A stretch of DNA of 64,000 bases, from assembly GCF_000023945.1 (NCBI RefSeq), contig NC_013158.1, positions 1,798,001 to 1,862,000 of the forward strand, in the 5' to 3' direction. The position numbers were made by a program, and so were the translations under genes. The notes beneath the pieces are model-generated. The model did not search any database, was not told where the DNA came from, and was given only the letters and a program-made list of their open reading frames with translations. Of this stretch, positions 8,545-17,386 are shown one piece after another; position 1 is the stretch's first letter; the number at the start of each line of letters is the position of its first letter. The DNA is from Halorhabdus utahensis DSM 12940. Lineage in GTDB: Archaea; Halobacteriota; Halobacteria; Halobacteriales; Haloarculaceae.

Positions 8545-8584
8545 AGTATAATGCTGTTACTTGTATATTCATGCACTATATACC
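8545..8584. promoter_or_regulatory. clustered TATA-like boxes
   Basis: This 40-bp stretch carries GAGTATAATG, TTGTATATTC and CACTATATACC in close succession in otherwise G+C-rich DNA. It sits between the convergent-facing end of the dUTPase gene and the HTH_10 regulator, and read on the minus strand it points to the regulator 200-240 bp away. No protein gene lies in between, so it would drive either a long-leader mRNA or a small RNA. This is an inference from composition only. Confidence 0.3.
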
Positions 8585-8606
8585 GCGGTGGTGAGGCCGG
8601 TCCCGT

Positions 8607-9071
8607 TCAGGAGACGTTTTCGCCCTGGTAGTCGCCCGCGTAGGTGCCCGAGTGGTCGGCATCCGCGAGGACGAGCTGGGCGATGCGCGCGCCTGCCTCG
8701 AGTTCGATCTCGTGGTGGACTTCGAGCAGTCCTTCCCCTCGTCCCTCGTAGCCGGCGTCCCAGACGGCGGTGTCGAGCATACAGGCGTTCCGGAGCAGCG
8801 ACGATCGCGGGAGCAGAAAGCCGACGTGGTTCTCGGGGATACGAACGGTCTCGGCGTACCGGACCACGTACCCACCCGGTGAGAGGCGATACCACCCGTC
8901 GTCGGGATCGATCGGTTCACGCTTGCCGATCGACTTGCCGTCCCGGCCGATCCGACCCGGCGATGTCTGTTCGAATACGGCCTCCAGGGTCAGGTCGACG
9001 CCGTTGGGCTGGCGTTGGTCGTCCCGGAGGTCGTCGAGTTGTGCGGCGACGAAGTCTCCACTTTTGAACAT
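8607..9071 (-). CDS. dut: dUTPase/dCTP deaminase-family protein
   Basis: 154-residue dUTPase-fold enzyme that keeps uracil out of DNA by hydrolysing dUTP (or deaminating dCTP). Recognisable are the family N-terminus MFKSGDFVAAQL, QPNGVDLTLE, the nucleotide-binding LLPRSSLLRN near residue 98 and WDAGYEGRGEGLLEVHH near 115, which carries the uracil-contacting turn. The start is ATG 9071. The open frame extends further upstream to 9158, but that extension has no family similarity and overlaps the promoter region. It converges on nothing close and probably has its own promoter in the 171-bp gap shared with the kinase gene. Confidence 0.85.
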   Translation of the reverse strand: MFKSGDFVAAQLDDLRDDQRQPNGVDLTLEAVFEQTSPGRIGRDGKSIGKREPIDPDDGWYRLSPGGYVVRYAETVRIPENHVGFLLPRSSLLRNACMLDTAVWDAGYEGRGEGLLEVHHEIELEAGARIAQLVLADADHSGTYAGDYQGENVS

Positions 9072-9242
9072 TATCCACGGGAATGTGAGGAAGGGAAAAG
9101 AGGGTTCCGTTCGCGGGTCTGGACGCAGCGGTTGGACGACCTGCATACTGGATATCACAGCTGTCGGTTCTATTGAGTCTTCATCCGTATTGTGTTACAT
9201 ATTCGTCATAGCGTTTAACATCTCCGAACACACACATGAACT

Positions 9243-10961
9243 GTGACGGGTGCTGCACTCGGCGACGTCCTGTACGGGTTTACCGGTGCAGTATTGGGCG
9301 TTTCAGATATCTATCCGGGAGTCGTTGCTCTCGCCGGGCTGATTACGGCCGGGCTGACCGTCGTCGGGGTACAGTATCGCGACGTCCCGGGCGGCGAGTG
9401 GTTTGCAGCGACGATGGGTTTGTCGAACGTCTGGATCGCCGGGGCACTGGTGACGGTCTTGAGCAGTAATCGGACGGCGCTAGTCCTCGCCGAAATCGTG
9501 ATGACGGGGTGCAGTCTCGTCGTCCCCGTCGCCTGGACCGCGTTCGTGATCACGTACGTCGGTCTCGACTGGATGTCACAGAGCTGGCGACTGGCCGCAT
9601 TGTTCGTCCCGCCGCTGGTCGGCATTGCCGCGATAGCGGCCACGCCGCTGACGAAGCTGTACTTCGCCGACGTCGCCGTCGTCCATCGGCCCGACGGCAT
9701 CTCCGTCGTGAGCACGCCGCCGGGTATCCTGGCCTGGCTCGTGTTGGCGTACGTCTTCGTGTTGCTCGTCGTCGGCCTGGTGTTGATCGCACGATTGATC
9801 CTGCTGCGTGGGCTGTTCTCCCGGCAAGCGTCGTGGTTGTTGATCGGGACGATGCCGCCGTTCGTGACGGTGATGCTCGAACCCGCTGGGGTGGTCGGTG
9901 AGGAACACCTCCCGCTGGCTCCCATCGGGTTCGCCCTGATGGGCCTTGCCTATGGGTACGGGCTGTTCTATCACCGGCTGTTCGATCTCTCGCCCGGCAC
10001 CTGGCGACTCGGGACCGGCGTTGCCTTCGAGGGGCTGTCCGAGGGACTGGTGATCGTCGACACACACGGCGACGTGCTGGGATGCAACCGGAGTGCCTGT
10101 GAGCGCTTCGGCTGGGAGCGATCCACAGTGTTCGGTCGGAACATCGCCGAATTCGACGCCCAGTTGAGCGGGGCAATCGGCAGGTCCGAGCCGACCGAGT
10201 TCCGGATGGACGGCCAGTGGTACGAGGTCAACAGCTCGCCGATAACGGACGCCCGGGATCGGGAGGTCGGGCACGTCCTGGTCATCAGGGACGTGACCGA
10301 GCGCCACGAACGCCGCCAGCAACTGGAGGTACTCAACCGCGCACTCAGACACAACCTCCGTAACGACATGATGGTCGTCTCCTCACGGGCGCAGGCGCTC
10401 GAAGATCGGTACGACGACCCCATGGCGCGGACGATCGTCGATACGGCCACGGATATCGTCGAAATGGCCGACAAGGCGCGAGCGGTCGAAGAGAGCTTGC
10501 GTGAGACCGAGGGGGAAACACAAGACGTCGACGTCGGTCCATTCCTCGGCCGGCTGATTGAGAACGTCTGTGGGGGAGACCAGGATGCTCCAGTCGCGAT
10601 CGACGTCGAGCCGGGCCTCTCAGTGCGGACTGACGAATCCCTGCTCATGATCGTAGTGGCCAATCTGGTCGAGAACGCGATCGAACACGGCATCCGTGAC
10701 GGGATGGACGCCGACCGGGCGCCCGTTCGAATCAGTGCCGACCGGGTCCTGGACGGTGTCGCCATCGAGGTCGCCGACGACGGTCCCGGGATCCCCCAGT
10801 CCGAACTCGACGTGATCGAACGGGGCACCGAGACCCCGACCAGCCACGGGCGCGGCATCGGACTCTGGCTCGTAACCTGGGGGGCCACTCGACTCAACGC
10901 GGACGTGACGTTCGACACTGACGACGGGACGACCGCCCGACTGGTCGTTCCCGATCGATGA
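9243..10961 (+). CDS. 7TM-PAS histidine kinase
   Basis: Membrane sensor kinase of 572 residues starting at GTG 9243. Residues 1-240 hold seven hydrophobic helices (7TM histidine-kinase N-terminal domain). A PAS domain follows at about 255-355 (LVIVDTHGDVLGCNRSACERFGW ... VIRDVTERHERR). The H-box is ALRHNLRND with the phospho-acceptor His370. The ATPase domain has the N-box NLVENAIEHG near 476, ADDGPGIP near 513 and GRGIGLWL near 540. The cognate regulator is not adjacent. The stop codon lies inside the first copy of a 27-bp tandem repeat. Confidence 0.88.
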   Translation: MTGAALGDVLYGFTGAVLGVSDIYPGVVALAGLITAGLTVVGVQYRDVPGGEWFAATMGLSNVWIAGALVTVLSSNRTALVLAEIVMTGCSLVVPVAWTAFVITYVGLDWMSQSWRLAALFVPPLVGIAAIAATPLTKLYFADVAVVHRPDGISVVSTPPGILAWLVLAYVFVLLVVGLVLIARLILLRGLFSRQASWLLIGTMPPFVTVMLEPAGVVGEEHLPLAPIGFALMGLAYGYGLFYHRLFDLSPGTWRLGTGVAFEGLSEGLVIVDTHGDVLGCNRSACERFGWERSTVFGRNIAEFDAQLSGAIGRSEPTEFRMDGQWYEVNSSPITDARDREVGHVLVIRDVTERHERRQQLEVLNRALRHNLRNDMMVVSSRAQALEDRYDDPMARTIVDTATDIVEMADKARAVEESLRETEGETQDVDVGPFLGRLIENVCGGDQDAPVAIDVEPGLSVRTDESLLMIVVANLVENAIEHGIRDGMDADRAPVRISADRVLDGVAIEVADDGPGIPQSELDVIERGTETPTSHGRGIGLWLVTWGATRLNADVTFDTDDGTTARLVVPDR

Positions 10962-11083
10962 TTTCGCGTGTGGGCTCCCGATCGATGATTTCGCGTGTGG
11001 GCTCCCGATCGATGATTTCGCGTGTGGGCTCCCGATCGATGATTTCGCGTGTGGGCTCCCGATCGATGATTTCGCGTGTCGGT
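10949..11083 (+). repeat. five tandem 27-bp repeats containing the kinase stop codon
   Basis: Five consecutive copies of a 27-bp unit (TCCCGATCGATGATTTCGCG followed by TGTGGGC) start at 10949, 10976, 11003, 11030 and 11057. Copies 2 to 4 are identical; the fifth diverges only in its last bases. Copy 1 includes the last codons and TGA (10959-10961) of the histidine kinase, so the array is an amplification of that gene's 3' end. Because 27 is a multiple of three, an ATG overlapping the stop opens a frame of 9-residue repeats (MISRVGSRS). That frame runs into the aconitase gene out of register and is probably not a protein. Confidence 0.9.
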
Positions 11084-11210
11084 CCTCGTTCGGCGATGGC
11101 GTCTGCCATGGACGATCATCGCAATACGACGGAATCACGGGACGGCGAACCCGCAGCATTCGCGCCAACACCGGGGATTTATGTCCGTGCGTGGCCTGTC
11201 TCCGGACGAT

Positions 11211-13184
11211 ATGGGACAGACGCTCACAGAGAAGATTCTCGACGACCACCTCGTCGACGGGGAACTCGTCCCCGGCGAGGAGATCGGGATCGAGATCGAT
11301 CAGGCACTCACACAGGACACGACGGGGACGCTCGTCTGGCTGCAGTTCGAGGCGCTGGACCTCGAAGAGGCCCAGACCGAGCTTGCCGCCCAATACTGTG
11401 ACCACCAGACGTATCAATTCGACTTCAAAAACACCGACGACCACCGATTCCTGCGGTCTGCGGCCGGCAAGTACGGCGCGTATTTCTCGCGGCCGGGCAA
11501 CGGGATCTGTCACCAGGTACACAAGGAGCACTTCGCCAAGCCCGGCAAGACGATGCTGGGCTCGGACAGTCACACGCCGACGCCCGGCGGGCTGGGCGAG
11601 CTGGCGATCGGTGCCGGCGGGCTCGATCTGGCGGTCGCGATGGGTGGCGGGGCCTACTACATCGAGATGCCGGAGATCGTCAACGTCCGGCTTGAGGGCG
11701 AGTTGCCCTCGTGGGCGACTGCCAAGGACGTCATCCTTGAGTTGCTCCGCCGACTCACCGTCAAGGGCGGCGTCGGCAAGGTCCTGGAGTTCAGCGGGCC
11801 GGGCGTCGAGTCGCTGACGGTCCCCGAGCGGACGACGATCACCAACATGGGGACGGAACTCGGCGCGACGACGTCGATCTTCCCGACCGACGAGGAGACC
11901 AAAGACTACCTCGAACGCCTCGGCCGCGGCGAGGACTACGTCGAGATCGGCCCGGACGAGGACGCCGAGTACGCCGACCAGATCACGGTCGATCTTTCGG
12001 ATCTCGAACCGCTGATCGCGACGCCGTCGATGCCCGACAACATCGTCCCGGTGCGGGAGGTCGCGGGCGAGGACGTCGAGCAGGTCATCATCGGCTCGTG
12101 TACCAACGGGGCCTACGAGGACATCCTCCCGTCGGCGAAGATGCTGGAGGGTCGCGAGATCGACCCGACCACGGAGATGATCGTCGCACCCGGCTCCAAA
12201 CAGGCTTCAGAGATGCTCGCCCGCGAGGGGTGGGCCTCCGAGATGATGGCCGCCGGCGTCAACTTCTCCGAATCGACCTGCGGGGCCTGTATCGGCATCG
12301 GCCACGTCCCCGCAAGCGATTCAGTCAGCCTGCGGACGTTCAACCGCAACTTCGAGGGCCGGTCGGGCCTGGAAGACGACAAGGTCTACCTCTGCTCGCC
12401 CGAGGTCGCCACCGCGGCGGCCATCGCCGGCGAGATCGTCGATCCGCGCGACCTCGCTGACGAACTCGGGATGGACGATCCCGGCTTCGAACTCCCCGAG
12501 GAGTACTACGGTGCGGACACGGACATCATCGAGCCCGAGAACGCGGTCGACGACGAACTCATCAAGGGGCCGAACATCGGCGAGGTGCCGCTGAAGGATC
12601 CGATGGACGAACGGCTCGAAGGGTCGGCGCTGCTCAAGATGGACGACAACATCACGACCGACCACATCATCCCGGCGACCCAGGACATCCTGATGTACCG
12701 GTCGAACGTCCCGAAGCTCTCGGAGTTCACCCTCTCGCGGGTCGACGAGACCTTCGCCGACCGCGCCCTGGAAGCCGACGGCGGCTTCCTCGTCGCCGGC
12801 GAGAACTACGGACAGGGCTCCTCACGTGAGCACGCCGCTCTCTGCCCGATGTATCTCGGCGTCGAGGGCGTCCTCGCTCAGAGCTTCGCGCGAATCCACA
12901 AGGCGAACCTGTTCAACTTCGGGCTCCTGCCCTTAGAGATCGACGAGGAAACGTACGAGAAGATCGAGCAGGGCGACGACATCGAGATCGTCGAGGACGT
13001 CGCCGGTGCCGTCCGGTCGGGTGCCGAGGAGTTCACGGTTCGCGTCAACGACGAGTGGGAGGCCACGGCGACGCTCGACGCCTCCGACCGCGAACGTGAG
13101 ATTCTGGCCGACGGTGGCAAGCTGCCACACACGAAAATGAAGTACGCGGATGCGGGTAGCGACGGGACGCCGGCCGACGACTGA
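11211..13184 (+). CDS. acn: aconitate hydratase
   Basis: 657-residue [4Fe-4S] aconitase interconverting citrate and isocitrate in the TCA cycle. The start MGQTLTEKILDDHL at ATG 11211 is the usual archaeal N-terminus; an in-frame ATG at 11181 adds ten poorly conserved residues. Cluster cysteines are seen in IIGSCTNGAYED and in STCGACIGIGH. The swivel domain holds the substrate-binding motif GENYGQGSSREHAAL. The length matches the single-chain archaeal aconitase that is closer to isopropylmalate isomerase than to mitochondrial enzymes. The gene lies 127 bp beyond the 27-bp repeats. Confidence 0.95.
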   Translation: MGQTLTEKILDDHLVDGELVPGEEIGIEIDQALTQDTTGTLVWLQFEALDLEEAQTELAAQYCDHQTYQFDFKNTDDHRFLRSAAGKYGAYFSRPGNGICHQVHKEHFAKPGKTMLGSDSHTPTPGGLGELAIGAGGLDLAVAMGGGAYYIEMPEIVNVRLEGELPSWATAKDVILELLRRLTVKGGVGKVLEFSGPGVESLTVPERTTITNMGTELGATTSIFPTDEETKDYLERLGRGEDYVEIGPDEDAEYADQITVDLSDLEPLIATPSMPDNIVPVREVAGEDVEQVIIGSCTNGAYEDILPSAKMLEGREIDPTTEMIVAPGSKQASEMLAREGWASEMMAAGVNFSESTCGACIGIGHVPASDSVSLRTFNRNFEGRSGLEDDKVYLCSPEVATAAAIAGEIVDPRDLADELGMDDPGFELPEEYYGADTDIIEPENAVDDELIKGPNIGEVPLKDPMDERLEGSALLKMDDNITTDHIIPATQDILMYRSNVPKLSEFTLSRVDETFADRALEADGGFLVAGENYGQGSSREHAALCPMYLGVEGVLAQSFARIHKANLFNFGLLPLEIDEETYEKIEQGDDIEIVEDVAGAVRSGAEEFTVRVNDEWEATATLDASDREREILADGGKLPHTKMKYADAGSDGTPADD

Positions 13185-13406
13185 ACCCTCCGCCCTTCGA
13201 ACAACGCCGTGCTGATCTCCTCATTTGGCCTCGTGGACGCGACCATTTTCGCGGGAGTGTTGTCGGATTTATAGCAATCGAATCGGGACGGCGAGTGGTA
13301 GCGTATCTTCGAGTCCATATGTAGCTCACTGAGCGGTGTTTGAAGCGGTATGTACGAGTGATGACCCACAGCCATCAGCAAGAGCTCCCCGGAATAGCAG
13401 ACGGTC
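13185..13406. other. intergenic gap between convergent acn and lplA
   Basis: 222 bp between two converging stops. It contains short A/T-rich patches (ATTTATAGCAATCG near 13269) but no coding frame with haloarchaeal bias, no clear inverted repeat and no T-tract longer than four. Nothing else is recognised here. Confidence 0.4.
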
Positions 13407-14192
13407 TCAGAGCTGTCGGTTCCACTCGGCAGTGTCGAACTGCTCTTCGACGAGTTTCTGTGCGCTCGCGAGCTCGTCCTCAGTAAGCGCGCGCTTGGTC
13501 GCGCCTGCCTGCTCGCGGACCTCCCGTTTCAGTGCCCCGACGACGTCCGAACGCGTGGCGTCGGCGTGATCGGCGATTTTGGCGACGCGCTTCTCGGCAG
13601 AACTGATCGCCTTATCGGAAACTTTCTGTTCACCGATCCGGAGGACCCGGAGCATCTCCGCGATGTCGAGGTCGTAACTCATCGTCGTGTGATGCAGGAC
13701 AGCACCGTCGGTTCGACGCTGTGCCGAGCCACCGATCTTGCCCTCGGCATGAGCGATGTCGTTCAGTGGCTCGTGGGCGGCGTGGACGCCCAGGTTTCGG
13801 AGCGCGTCGATAGCCCACCGGTCGAGGTCGGCATAGCTCCCCCGGATGTCGTCGCTCACCATCTCGGCGGGCAGGTACAGCGAGTAGGTGACGACCGCCC
13901 CCGGCTGGACGAACATCGCGCCGCCGCCGGTGATCCGCCGGACGACGTCGATCCCCTCGCGTTCGACGTACGCGGGGGCGACCTCGTCGGCGTAGGCCTG
14001 GAAGCGCCCGAGCGCTACCGCCGGCGAGTCGCGATACCAGATCCGTAGCGTCGGCCCGATATCGCCGCTTGCGACGCGGTCGAGCAGGACGCGTTCGAGC
14101 GCCTGCTGGGTGGCCTCGCTGTAGGTCCCCGAGTCGATAATCGTCCAGGGCTCGTCGGTCTGGCGTGCCCCAGCCGTAGATTCCTCAGTCAT
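13407..14192 (-). CDS. lplA: lipoate-protein ligase, catalytic subunit
   Basis: 261-residue biotin/lipoate ligase-fold enzyme that activates lipoate with ATP and attaches it to a lysine of a lipoyl domain. Motifs: AVALGRFQ, RRITGGGAMFVQPG (the RRxTGGGAV-type nucleotide/lipoate loop) and the conserved lysine in HAEGKIGGSAQRR. The accessory C-terminal domain of bacterial LplA is absent. It is encoded separately just upstream (14185-14457, 8-bp overlap), the two-gene arrangement known from Thermoplasma LplA/LplB. It is last in the operon ahpD-like, lpd, lplB, lplA, so the likely substrate is the lipoyl domain fused to Lpd. Confidence 0.87.
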   Translation of the reverse strand: MTEESTAGARQTDEPWTIIDSGTYSEATQQALERVLLDRVASGDIGPTLRIWYRDSPAVALGRFQAYADEVAPAYVEREGIDVVRRITGGGAMFVQPGAVVTYSLYLPAEMVSDDIRGSYADLDRWAIDALRNLGVHAAHEPLNDIAHAEGKIGGSAQRRTDGAVLHHTTMSYDLDIAEMLRVLRIGEQKVSDKAISSAEKRVAKIADHADATRSDVVGALKREVREQAGATKRALTEDELASAQKLVEEQFDTAEWNRQL

Positions 14193-14457
14193 CGAGAGCC
14201 TCCATCGTCAGGTCGGCGACGTCAGCGGCCGAGAAGCCGATTAGCGTCGCGTCGACGCCTTCGACGGCCGCCAGGATCGTCTCGCGGTCGACGTCGACGG
14301 GATGGCCCTCGATCGCGGTTTCGATGTCGGCGCGCGCCGCGGGCGGTTCGACGAAGAAGTCGCCGGTGACTCGGACGTCGTCGATCCGGTTCTCGGCCTC
14401 GACGTCGACGCGGACGAGTTTGCCGTCGGGTACTTTCTTCGAAGCTCGTGGTGGCAT
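14185..14457 (-). CDS. lplB: lipoate-protein ligase accessory subunit
   Basis: 90-residue protein matching the separate C-terminal domain of lipoate ligases (VPDGKLVRVDVEAENRIDDVRVTGDFFVEPP, then a helical part ending in DVADLTMEALDD). In Thermoplasma this polypeptide is required for the adenylation step of LplA. ATG 14457 (MPPRASKK) is chosen because upstream residues of the longer frame are not conserved. Its stop overlaps the lplA start by 8 bp, which suggests translational coupling and equimolar production. It lies 25 bp downstream of lpd. Confidence 0.82.
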   Translation of the reverse strand: MPPRASKKVPDGKLVRVDVEAENRIDDVRVTGDFFVEPPAARADIETAIEGHPVDVDRETILAAVEGVDATLIGFSAADVADLTMEALDD

Positions 14458-14482
14458 AGTGGGGAGAGTGATGTGGGCAGAG

Positions 14483-16333
14483 TCAGTCCGCGGTGTGGAT
14501 CGCCTCGCCACGGGCGTTCGCGGCGGCCTCCATGACGGCTTCCGAGAGCGTCGGGTGGGTGTGGACGGTTTCGGCGATGTCGGACAGGCGGGCGTCCATC
14601 TCGATGGCGAGAGCGACCTCGGCGATCAACTCGGAGGCGTTCGGGCCGACGATCTGTGCGCCCAGGATCAATTCCGTGCGTCGGTCGGCGACGATGCGGA
14701 CGAAGCCTTCTGTGTCGCCAAGTGTTAGCGCCCGGCCGTTGCTCGCGAGGGGCATCCGGCCCACGACGGGGTAATACCCGTCGTCGCGGGCGTCGTTTTC
14801 GGACATACCGACAGTCGCGACCTCGGGGTCGGTGAAGACGACGGCAGGCATCGCCTGATAGTCCAGGACGGACGGTTCACCGGCGATGGCTTCGGCGGCC
14901 ACTTCGCCCTCGCGGCTGGCCTTGTGGGCGAGCATGGGTTCGCCGACGACGTCGCCGATCGCGAAGATGCGCTCGCAGGTCGTCCGGCCCTGGGCGTCGG
15001 TCTTGACGAAGCCGTCGTCGTCGAGTTCGATCCCGGCCGCTTGGAGGTTCGCGGTGTCGGTGACGGGTTCGCGACCGCCGACAACGAAGACCTTCTCGGC
15101 CTCCAGGGAGTGACGATCGCCGTCCTCGTCTTCCGTGTGGACGACGATACCGTCGTCAGTCTCTTCCCAGCTCGCGGCCATCTCGCCGAACCGAAAGTCG
15201 ATGCCGAACTCGGCGGCGCGCTCCCGGACGAGCCGTGAGATGTCGTCGTCGTAGCCGCTGAGCACGTCGTCGAACATCTCGACGACCGTGACGTCGGTCC
15301 CGAGCTTTTCGAAGACCGTCGAAAGCTCCATGCCGATGTAACCCGCGCCGATGACGACCAGCGAATCGGGCCGCTCGTCCAGGGCGAGGGCGTCACGCGA
15401 ATCGAGGACGTACTCGCTGTCGAAGGGGAAGTCCGGAATCTCGATCGGCCGGCTCCCCGTCGCGACGATCGCGTTCCCGAAGTCGATGGCCGTCTCACCG
15501 TCGTCAGTCGTGATCGTCGCCCGCCGGTTGTTGACGAACTCGGCGACGCCATCGACGACGGTGACGCCCTGTGCGTGACAGAGTTGCTCGACGCCACCGG
15601 TAAGCTGGTCGACGACGTCGTCCTTCCAGCCCGTCAGCTGGTCGATATCGACCGTCGGGTCGGCGCTGACCCCGAGGTGTTCGGCGTTTGCGGCCTCGTA
15701 GGCGATGTCCGCGCCGTGGATGAGCGCCTTCGAGGGGATACATCCGTAGTTGAGACAGGTCCCACCGACGGCGTCGTCTTCGACCAGCGTCACGTCCAGG
15801 CCGAGTTGCCCGGCGCGGATGGCCGCGACGTAGCCACCGGGACCGGCACCGATGATGAGGACGTCGGTCTGTTCGGGGACGCCCTCGACGCTGCCCGGAC
15901 TCGGGACGTCCGCCGGGGTGCCCTCGCCGACGGGTCGGACCGTCCGTTCGGACGCACCGCCCGTCAGCTGGCTGGCCCCACCGACAGCGTCGGCGGAGTC
16001 GTCGTCGGGTTCCGACGGTCCGTCCTCGGTGGGTTCCGGCGGTTCGGCGGGTTCGCCACCCTCGCCGTCTCCACTCTCGGAGGGGTCGTCGGGATCGGCG
16101 GCCTCGTAAGTGAACAGCGTCTCGCCGACTTCGACGTCTTCGCCCTCCGCGGCGTCGCACGCTTCGATCGCCATCGTCTCAGGGGCGGTTACCTCGACGA
16201 TCGACTTGTCGGTCTCGACCTCGGCGAGAAGCGTGCCCTCGGCGACCGTCTCGCCGGCCGCGACCTCGAGGGCGACGAGTCGGCCCTCCGTGGCCCCGTC
16301 ACCGAGATCAGGGACTGCAAAGGCTGTTGACAT
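14483..16333 (-). CDS. lpdA: lipoyl domain-dihydrolipoyl dehydrogenase fusion
   Basis: 616 residues. Residues 1-78 are a lipoyl domain with the modifiable lysine in ETDKS (Lys43). Residues 79-155 are an acidic Pro/Glu/Asp-rich swinging linker. From 156 on is a full flavin disulfide reductase: GAGPGGY (162-168), redox pair Cys193/Cys198 in CLNYGCIPSK, the second Rossmann motif GAGYIGME, and the catalytic HTHPTLSE near the C-terminus. It reoxidises dihydrolipoyl groups with NAD+ or works in reverse. No E1 or E2 genes are near; instead it is flanked by an AhpD-like gene (22 bp) and lplB (25 bp). This suggests a stand-alone lipoyl-linked thiol relay. Confidence 0.93.
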   Translation of the reverse strand: MSTAFAVPDLGDGATEGRLVALEVAAGETVAEGTLLAEVETDKSIVEVTAPETMAIEACDAAEGEDVEVGETLFTYEAADPDDPSESGDGEGGEPAEPPEPTEDGPSEPDDDSADAVGGASQLTGGASERTVRPVGEGTPADVPSPGSVEGVPEQTDVLIIGAGPGGYVAAIRAGQLGLDVTLVEDDAVGGTCLNYGCIPSKALIHGADIAYEAANAEHLGVSADPTVDIDQLTGWKDDVVDQLTGGVEQLCHAQGVTVVDGVAEFVNNRRATITTDDGETAIDFGNAIVATGSRPIEIPDFPFDSEYVLDSRDALALDERPDSLVVIGAGYIGMELSTVFEKLGTDVTVVEMFDDVLSGYDDDISRLVRERAAEFGIDFRFGEMAASWEETDDGIVVHTEDEDGDRHSLEAEKVFVVGGREPVTDTANLQAAGIELDDDGFVKTDAQGRTTCERIFAIGDVVGEPMLAHKASREGEVAAEAIAGEPSVLDYQAMPAVVFTDPEVATVGMSENDARDDGYYPVVGRMPLASNGRALTLGDTEGFVRIVADRRTELILGAQIVGPNASELIAEVALAIEMDARLSDIAETVHTHPTLSEAVMEAAANARGEAIHTAD

Positions 16334-16355
16334 CTGAAATAATGGAGGGGAGTCC

Positions 16356-16700
16356 TCAGGCGTCCTTTTCGGCTTCTAGTTCCTCGAGGATCTCGTAGGC
16401 CTCGATCGCGTAGGTCATCGCCGGACCGCCGCCCATCAGGACGGCGACTTCGAGCGTCTCGATGACCTCCTCGCGGGTCGCACCGGCCTCGAGCGCGCCG
16501 TCCATGTGCCAGAGGACGCAGTGTTCACACCGCGCCACACACCCGACAGCCAGGGACATGAGTTCCTTGGCCTTCGTATCGAGCGCCCCCGGGCTCTCTG
16601 TGGCTTCGACGTAGCCAGCGAACCCTTCGAGGTTCTCGGCTTCGCCAACGAGTTGGTGGAGACTTTGCTTCATCTCGGCGAGTTCGTCGGATTTCGACAT
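16356..16700 (-). CDS. AhpD/carboxymuconolactone decarboxylase-family protein
   Basis: 114-residue all-helical protein of the CMD/AhpD family. The catalytic set is complete: Glu46, Cys58-Glu-His-Cys61 and His65, with the 12-residue Glu-to-Cys spacing of Mycobacterium tuberculosis AhpD. AhpD passes electrons from a lipoylated protein kept reduced by Lpd to the peroxiredoxin AhpC. Here the gene heads the operon with a lipoyl-Lpd fusion, so the same chemistry is likely. ATG 16700 gives the family N-terminus. A TATA-like AATTTATGCC lies about 30 bp upstream. Alternatively it could be a general disulfide reductase. Confidence 0.82.
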   Translation of the reverse strand: MSKSDELAEMKQSLHQLVGEAENLEGFAGYVEATESPGALDTKAKELMSLAVGCVARCEHCVLWHMDGALEAGATREEVIETLEVAVLMGGGPAMTYAIEAYEILEELEAEKDA

Positions 16701-16756
16701 CACATATATATTCGACTGTAGCGGCATAAATTACTCGAAATATGGCGTTAGAGCGC

Positions 16757-17050
16757 CTAATACGCGTGAAATCGGCACATACTGGTGACTGTTGGCCCCG
16801 CCCCGATCGACGATATCGCGTTCGATCCGCGGGGGCACTCCCACGCCGACGCCATCCCACTGGTCGCGACCAGCAATTCGCCGTCGGGCTTGGACCCGTC
16901 GTCCGGCGTGACGATCGCATTGGCCGCGGTATCGATTGCCCGCTCTCTTCTCTGGTGGGCGAGGTCGCGCTTGCTATCCCACGTCTCAGTCGTGGACGCG
17001 ACGGCGCATGCCGGTAGGGCTGCTTCGACGGTCTTGTCTTATTCGACCAT
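16757..17050 (-). pseudogene. probable short gene with a stop at codon 4
   Basis: On the minus strand ATG 17050 is preceded at the right distance by a TATA box (TATATTTATAC), but the reading frame meets TAA at codon 4 (MVE-stop). After it the same frame stays open for 93 codons with haloarchaeal composition (DGSKPDGELLVATSGMAS) and ends at TAG 16757-16759. A single GAA to TAA change would explain the break. I do not recognise the product. A chance open frame is possible. Confidence 0.35.
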
Positions 17051-17386
17051 TACTATGGGTTGGATACGTATAAATATAGGCGTAACACCGTTAGGACGCC
17101 CTCAAAATAGCTACTCTTGGTGACAGGGTCCTGCGTATCCTTGTAACATACGTACAACAGCCAGGCTCGGAAACTGGTGGCATTCCGACGCTCGCGCCCG
17201 GTGCGGTGGGCCACAAGCACTTATACCCGACCTGTCGCCTCCGGGAGAGACGATTCAACCGTTCGACGATACCCGCACCGTCGTTGCTCGTGCCGGTGTC
17301 TTTCGTTCCTGATTGTTTGTAGCTGATTTACTGATCGGAATCCTTATCCGTATTATTGGGTAGTATTTGGATGAATACACAAGACC
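17051..17386. other. intergenic region before the TDT transporter gene
   Basis: 336 bp without a supported gene. The left end carries the TATA box that points to the minus-strand pseudogene. The right end (CTTATCCGTATTATTGGG, about 17342-17359) is a plausible promoter for the transporter gene starting at 17387. A second A/T-rich motif (CACTTATACCCG, near 17218) has no gene behind it. No repeats of note. Confidence 0.4.

Noticed and set aside
10958-11401. 147-residue repeat protein starting at the kinase stop
   Set aside because: After five repeats the frame runs out of register into the aconitase gene and has no haloarchaeal bias; at most a short leader peptide.
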